From assembly GCA_018813405.1 (NCBI GenBank), contig JAHJBW010000103.1, forward strand, positions 1 to 5,957: DNA of 5,957 nucleotides, in the 5' to 3' direction. Below are positions 1 through 3,676 of the stretch, piece by piece. The first letter of the stretch is position 1; every line of letters starts with the position of its first letter. The translations under genes and the position numbers were made by a program. This stretch comes from Candidatus Margulisiibacteriota bacterium (GTDB taxonomy: Bacteria > Margulisbacteria > WOR-1 > XYC2-FULL-46-14 > JAHJBW01). Under the pieces are notes generated by a model, which was not told the DNA's origin, did not search any database, and saw only the letters and a list, made by a program, of their open reading frames with translations.

Positions 1-161
1 CCGATACATCCCCTTAATTGCCCGCCCTTTTTTAAAGAGACAAATACGCCAGCTTTACCTTCCATTTCCGGAGGCAAATAGGTTGGGGGCTGAATGTTCT
101 TCTTTTCTTTGACATAAGTTTCTATCGAAAGTTTTGCTAGCTCTACTATAGGATGTGACAT
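1..161 (-). CDS. amrA: AMMECR1-domain protein (AmmeMemoRadiSam system protein A-like), N-terminal fragment
   Basis: Only the first 53 complete codons are visible; the gene runs off the left edge. The protein begins MSHPIVELAK and reaches AGVFVSLKKGGQLRGCIG, with the glycine split by the window end. LRGCIG after a V-F-V-S-L strand is the hallmark of the AMMECR1 family (established family knowledge). Family members are cytosolic and their reaction is unknown. In prokaryotes they occur with a MEMO/LigB-like protein and a radical SAM enzyme, which might lie beyond the edge. The ATG directly follows the TAA of the upstream dioxygenase-like gene, in the same frame. An SD-like AAAGG lies six bases before the ATG, inside the upstream gene's last codons, so translation is probably coupled. 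The family is certain; the symbol follows the system-A naming and is less certain. Confidence 0.9.
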   Translation of the reverse strand, partial: MSHPIVELAKLSIETYVKEKKNIQPPTYLPPEMEGKAGVFVSLKKGGQLRGCI

Positions 162-962
162 TTACTGCCTTTCATATGAAGCAACCATATACCCTACGCC
201 AAACGGGCCTTCGTAGGATAACACTTCGTTCTTTAAACCTTCGCCGTCCACCAGCCCCAGCAATACGGCTATTGACCAGAGCGCGTCCTGCCCGGCCTGC
301 TCCGCCAGGTCCTGAGGAAAACCAAGTATGCCTTCAATATTGTTGTCCCTGACCAGCTGGACCAGTTTTTCGTCAAATTCTTTTCCGGCCGGATCGTAAC
401 CCGACGGGGCGTCCTGTGTAAGCCGGTGCGACATGTCAGCAGAAGCAATAAAGGCTATTCTTCTTTCCTTTTGCTTGCAGGTGTCCCGCAGGGCAAGACC
501 AAACTCGTAAAGTTTGGCAAGCGGCCAGATAGCCACAGCAATGGGCAGGATAGGCCTTCTAACCCCGGCGGCATAAGGATAAGCGAGAGGCACCAAAACC
601 CCGTGGTCAAGAACGGTCTCGGGATGCCGAGAAGCCGGTATGCCGCGCTGTTCGCATTCTTTGACCAGCGCTATGCCCAGGTCGGGATCGCCCTTGAACT
701 GATAAAGGGGCCTGGGCGCGCCAAAGTAGCTGAAATCCCCCTCGAACACCGGTCCGGTATAGACAGGCACCGTGGCGCTCGAGACCGCGCCGTGCGGGGT
801 AATGACAACGATAGTATCAATGTCTTTTTCAAGGGATTTTAGTTTTTTTGAAACGGCTTCCAATGCCCGAACGGTCCGGGAGACCATTTTGGTCCGCTTT
901 CCCCCGACAGATGGAACTATGATGGGCGGATGAGGCAAAATTGCGGCAAACTCTATGCTCAT
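162..962 (-). CDS. Class III extradiol dioxygenase subunit B-like (LigB/MEMO superfamily) protein, AMMECR1-associated type
   Basis: A 266-residue cytosolic protein of the LigB fold. Putative active-site residues by comparison with LigB are H11 (LPHPP), H57 (TPHGA) and E251 (SYEGPFGVGY) as the two-His/one-carboxylate metal set, and H179 (SADMSHR) as the catalytic base. LDHGVLVPL (118-126) and the DAPSGYDPAGKEFDE stretch (184-198) are further family signatures. It best resembles the domain found fused N-terminal to AMMECR1 in many bacteria, rather than classical protocatechuate dioxygenase. MEMO-type relatives have no proven dioxygenase substrate, so the reaction is unknown. It is first in a minus-strand operon with the AMMECR1 gene, which starts on the very next base. 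The ATG is chosen because the hydrophobic strand leading to PHPP follows at once; no SD precedes it and a promoter lies immediately upstream. Length matches the stand-alone domain. Confidence 0.93.
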   Translation of the reverse strand: MSIEFAAILPHPPIIVPSVGGKRTKMVSRTVRALEAVSKKLKSLEKDIDTIVVITPHGAVSSATVPVYTGPVFEGDFSYFGAPRPLYQFKGDPDLGIALVKECEQRGIPASRHPETVLDHGVLVPLAYPYAAGVRRPILPIAVAIWPLAKLYEFGLALRDTCKQKERRIAFIASADMSHRLTQDAPSGYDPAGKEFDEKLVQLVRDNNIEGILGFPQDLAEQAGQDALWSIAVLLGLVDGEGLKNEVLSYEGPFGVGYMVASYERQ

Positions 963-976
963 TAAATTTCAGGATA

Positions 977-1006
977 AACATACCATAAAATTGCCAAAGG
1001 GGTCAA
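977..1006 (-). promoter_or_regulatory. Promoter of the dioxygenase-like/AMMECR1 operon
   Basis: Read on the minus strand: TTGACC (1001-1006), an 18-base spacer, then TATGTT (977-982) preceded by TGG, giving an extended -10 of the form TGnTATGTT. The -10 ends only 14 bases before the ATG, so transcription should start about 7 bases before it and leave almost no leader. No SD is present. It is a good match on -35 and extended -10, but not experimentally shown. Confidence 0.55.
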
Positions 1007-1020
1007 GTTTGTTGTATAAT
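991..1020 (+). promoter_or_regulatory. Promoter of the phosphohexomutase gene (leaderless type)
   Basis: TTGCCA (991-996), an 18-base spacer and a consensus TATAAT (1015-1020). The ATG is at 1031, ten bases after the -10, so the predicted 5' leader is about 3-5 bases. There is no SD in the bases before the ATG. The -10 sits in a near-perfect 17-base palindrome (1011-1027, one imperfect pair, centre 1019), which could be a regulator site. The -35 lies inside the spacer of the opposing promoter, so the two probably exclude each other. Confidence 0.7.
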
Positions 1021-1030
1021 ATATAACACC

Positions 1031-2368
1031 ATGACCCTTAAAGTAAGTGTTTCCGGAGTCAGGGGAATAGTTGATCAATCCTTAACCCCCGAAATATGTC
1101 TGAATTTTGCCAAGGCCTTTGGCACACTCCTTAACGACGGACACATTGTAGTTGGCACCGACCCCAGGGCTTCTTCGGAATTCATTAAAGGCATAGTAAT
1201 ACAGGGGCTTGTTTCCACCGGCTGTAAGGTTACCGACCTTTCCATATGCCCCACCCCCACAGTGGCCCTGATGGTACAACAATTAAAGGCGCATGGCGGC
1301 ATCGTTGTGACCGCCTCGCACAACCCCCAGGAATGGAACGGCCTGAAGTTCTTAAGGTACGACGGTATTTTCTTGAACCAGTACCAGGGAGAAAAGCTGA
1401 TCCGCATATATGAAAGCAAAGAATTCCTTCGCAAGGACCCCGGGCATTCGGAAAGCTTTACTGCCGCGGGGGAAGAACATATTAAAAAGATATTGAAGAA
1501 TGTCAACAAGCATTCCATCTGCGGCAAGAAATTCAAGGTGGTGCTGGACAGCGTCAACGGGGCGGGGTCTTTTGTGACGCCTCAACTGCTAAAGGAGCTG
1601 GGCTGTGAGGTGGTCGAGATATATTGCAAGCCGGACGGGACCTTCCCCCGGGGGGCGGAACCGACACCCAACAACACCGCCAAACTACAGCAGGCAGTAA
1701 AAGAGCACGGCGCGGACATTGGCTTCGCGCAGGACCCTGACGCCGACCGGCTGGCTATTGTTTCGGAGCTGGGACTGCCGGTCTCTGAAGAATATACCCT
1801 GGCGCTGTGCGTAAAACATGTGCTGGCCAGGTCAAATGGCAAAAAAGTAGTGGTTACCAATCTCTCGACCTCACAGGCCATTGACGATATAGCCAAACAG
1901 GCGGGCGCTATAATGATACGCACCAGGATCGGCGAAGTCCACGTGGCAGAAGAGATGAAGAAGGAGCTGGCAGTCATCGGAGGCGAAGGCAACGGAGGGG
2001 TAATTTTCCCAAAAGTGACTTACAACCGCGACAGCCTAAGCGGCATTGCCCTTATACTGGAATACATGGCAAAAAAGGATGTGCCTGTTTCCGAGATACT
2101 AAAAGAGCTGCCGGCATATTACACAGACAAAAAGAAGATCGCCTGCTCAAGCCAGGCAGAAGCCGAAAGCATTATTGAAAGGACCAAGGAAATATTTCGG
2201 GACAAATCCTATGACCTGACCGAAGGTATAAAGGTCTTTTTAAAGGATGGATGGATCCACGTGCGGGCCTCGAACACCGAACCGATCGTGAGGATATTTG
2301 CGGAAGCCAGGGACGCGAAGCTGGCCGCCTCGCTGACAGATCATCTACTGGTCGATCTAAAGGTTTAA
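1031..2368 (+). CDS. Phosphohexomutase (phosphoglucosamine mutase / phosphomannomutase family)
   Basis: A 445-residue alpha-D-phosphohexomutase, the usual length, that interconverts sugar 1- and 6-phosphates through a phosphoserine. All four functional loops are visible: the active-site TASHNP loop with the phosphoserine at S96; the Mg-binding DPDADR loop (D235, D237, D239); the sugar-recognition loop GGEGNGG (317-323); and the phosphate-binding loop RASNTEP (412-418). The GEGNGG and SNTEP variants are typical of archaeal and Bacteroidetes-type phosphoglucosamine/phosphomannomutases, whereas the usual bacterial GlmM has GEQSGH and SGTEP. The likely product is glucosamine-1-phosphate for UDP-GlcNAc, or mannose-1-phosphate; sequence alone does not decide, so no symbol is given. 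The N-terminus starts SVSGVRGIV, which fixes the ATG at 1031. It is transcribed alone, divergent from the dioxygenase-like operon. Its last 12 bases overlap the regulator gene that converges on it. Confidence 0.95.
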   Translation: MTLKVSVSGVRGIVDQSLTPEICLNFAKAFGTLLNDGHIVVGTDPRASSEFIKGIVIQGLVSTGCKVTDLSICPTPTVALMVQQLKAHGGIVVTASHNPQEWNGLKFLRYDGIFLNQYQGEKLIRIYESKEFLRKDPGHSESFTAAGEEHIKKILKNVNKHSICGKKFKVVLDSVNGAGSFVTPQLLKELGCEVVEIYCKPDGTFPRGAEPTPNNTAKLQQAVKEHGADIGFAQDPDADRLAIVSELGLPVSEEYTLALCVKHVLARSNGKKVVVTNLSTSQAIDDIAKQAGAIMIRTRIGEVHVAEEMKKELAVIGGEGNGGVIFPKVTYNRDSLSGIALILEYMAKKDVPVSEILKELPAYYTDKKKIACSSQAEAESIIERTKEIFRDKSYDLTEGIKVFLKDGWIHVRASNTEPIVRIFAEARDAKLAASLTDHLLVDLKV

Positions 2369-3649
2369 GCTTTTTCTTCTTTCAAGGTAAACGCTTTTGG
2401 GCATGTCCACAAAACGCGCCGCGGCCGCGTCATCGCCGCCAAAGACGCTTGAGACCAGCGCAAGATAGTTCTTTTCCAGGTTAAGCCTGAGGTTCCCGAG
2501 AGAAAAATCTAGTGAGGCAAAAACCCTCTGGGAAACGGCATAGGAGAACATGTTCCAGTTAACAGGCAGGTCCTGCAGGTTTACGACCTCATCCCGGCAG
2601 ATCAATATGGCCTGGGCCAGAATGTCCCTTAGCTCAAAATAGTTACCCGGAAAATCGTAATAAGCAAGAAACGCGGCTACTTTGGGGGAAATGGCGCTGA
2701 CATTCTTTTGATATTTCCTGGAGAACTTATCGAGATACATATCGATGATTATGGGCAGGTCTTCTTTCCTTTGCTTAAGCGACGGCACCACCAATGTGTC
2801 AAATTGTTCGAGCCCCTTTATGCCTTCCCGCTCCACCAGAGAAACGATGATCCTGATGCTGGGGTCAAACTTGCCTGTTTGTTTGCCGCGCGTGAAGTAT
2901 TCGAGCAGACTGCTGGCCGACTGGGGGGGGATGGAAGACAGGCCTTCAAAATAGGCTGTCCCTATCCGTTCGCGGCTGTTACGCGAGACAGAAACGTCTT
3001 CCCTTTTGGACAGGACCTCTCTGATAGTATTCCAGAGGTGGGCTTCGAAATTTTCTTCGCTGAAAGCGGACAGGTCGATCTTGACGAACCGGCGGTTGGG
3101 CTTGCTGGTCTGGTGGACAATGCGGGCGATCTTTCCCACATCTATGCCGGCCTCCGCCACAAGCGCTACGCTGTCAAAACGGCTGGCGGATTTTTCGACC
3201 AGCTTCAAGAAATTGGTATTTATGCCGCTGGGCCCGTAGAGCCATTCCACGTCCCCGAAATCGGAAAGCTTTAGCTGTACCGCGGAAGCTCCGCTTTGGA
3301 CCGCCTCCCCTACTTTGGCCAGCAGGACCTCGCCATCCAGCGGTTTGTGCAAGAATTCAAAAACGCCAAGTTTGGCGGCCCTGACAGCCAGCGGCACATC
3401 GTTGAGGGACGACATCATGATGGTCTTGAGGTTGGGATAAAGGCCGGCGCAATTCCTATAAACATCAAGTCCGTTCAACCTTCGAAGGTCGTAGTCGATG
3501 ATCAGCACATCGGGCTTATATTCGGCAATGGCGTCGAGGGCTTCCTCAGGATCGGGGACAACATTAATTTTGTATAGGTGTTCCAGGAACGAAGTTATCT
3601 GTGCGGCAGTTTTGGAGTCGTCTTCCAATAAAAGAATGTGCTTCTTCAT
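2357..3649 (-). CDS. NtrC-architecture response regulator with a degenerate AAA+ domain
   Basis: 430 residues. The receiver domain (about 1-120) has acidic residues D10/D11, phosphoacceptor D52 (PDVLIIDYDL), S80 in the Thr/Ser position and K102 (LHKPL), so it looks phosphorylatable. Residues 132-365 align by eye with the NtrC AAA+ domain, but the motifs are lost: Walker A reads AEAGIDV (165-171) instead of GESGTGK, no GAFTGA is present, Walker B reads GTAYFEG (230-236) instead of GTLFLDE, sensor I Thr/Asn are gone, the arginine-finger segment is deleted, and sensor II FPGNYFEL (333-340) lacks the arginine. Residues about 385-430 (LEKNYLAL to ERRKSLNL) look like a Fis-type HTH. It probably binds DNA under control of the kinase 27 bases upstream, without ATP hydrolysis or sigma-54; that is inference. 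No SD precedes the ATG; a TATAAT lies 11 bases before it. An 8-base C run (2923-2930) occurs mid-gene, and homology stays in frame on both sides. Confidence 0.93.
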   Translation of the reverse strand: MKKHILLLEDDSKTAAQITSFLEHLYKINVVPDPEEALDAIAEYKPDVLIIDYDLRRLNGLDVYRNCAGLYPNLKTIMMSSLNDVPLAVRAAKLGVFEFLHKPLDGEVLLAKVGEAVQSGASAVQLKLSDFGDVEWLYGPSGINTNFLKLVEKSASRFDSVALVAEAGIDVGKIARIVHQTSKPNRRFVKIDLSAFSEENFEAHLWNTIREVLSKREDVSVSRNSRERIGTAYFEGLSSIPPQSASSLLEYFTRGKQTGKFDPSIRIIVSLVEREGIKGLEQFDTLVVPSLKQRKEDLPIIIDMYLDKFSRKYQKNVSAISPKVAAFLAYYDFPGNYFELRDILAQAILICRDEVVNLQDLPVNWNMFSYAVSQRVFASLDFSLGNLRLNLEKNYLALVSSVFGGDDAAAARFVDMPKSVYLERRKSLNL

Positions 3650-3660
3650 AGATTGACCAT

Positions 3661-3666
3661 ATTATA
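3661..3666 (-). promoter_or_regulatory. Extended -10 promoter of the response regulator gene
   Basis: On the minus strand TGGTATAAT is a perfect extended -10 (TGn plus TATAAT) in the 27-base gap between the kinase stop and the regulator ATG. No good -35 is seen: the hexamer at 17-base spacing is CGAAGA. The spacer is very AT-rich. The ATG is 11 bases beyond the -10, so a leaderless transcript is expected. The plus-strand direct repeat accatat at 3656-3662 and 3666-3672, spaced one helical turn, covers the -10 and could be an operator. The regulator may thus be transcribed both from here and by readthrough from the kinase gene. Confidence 0.55.
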
Positions 3667-3676
3667 CCATATGTTT

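Noticed and set aside
426..842. Plus-strand open frame of 138 codons antisense to the dioxygenase-like gene
   Set aside because: It has no recognisable fold and is Arg/Gly-rich in the way shadow frames of GC-rich genes are.
2338..2358. Short inverted repeat agatc/gatct near the mutase end as a possible terminator
   Set aside because: Only 5 bp of stem with an 11-base loop and no T run.
2360..3157. A frameshift as the cause of the degenerate AAA+ motifs in the regulator
   Set aside because: Residues between the altered motifs (ARIVHQ, QRKEDLP, FPGN, the HTH) align in one continuous frame, so the losses are substitutions and deletions of whole codons.
2708..3274. Plus-strand open frame of 188 codons antisense to the response regulator
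   Set aside because: It has no family resemblance and fully overlaps a gene with clear homology; low stop density on the opposite strand explains it.
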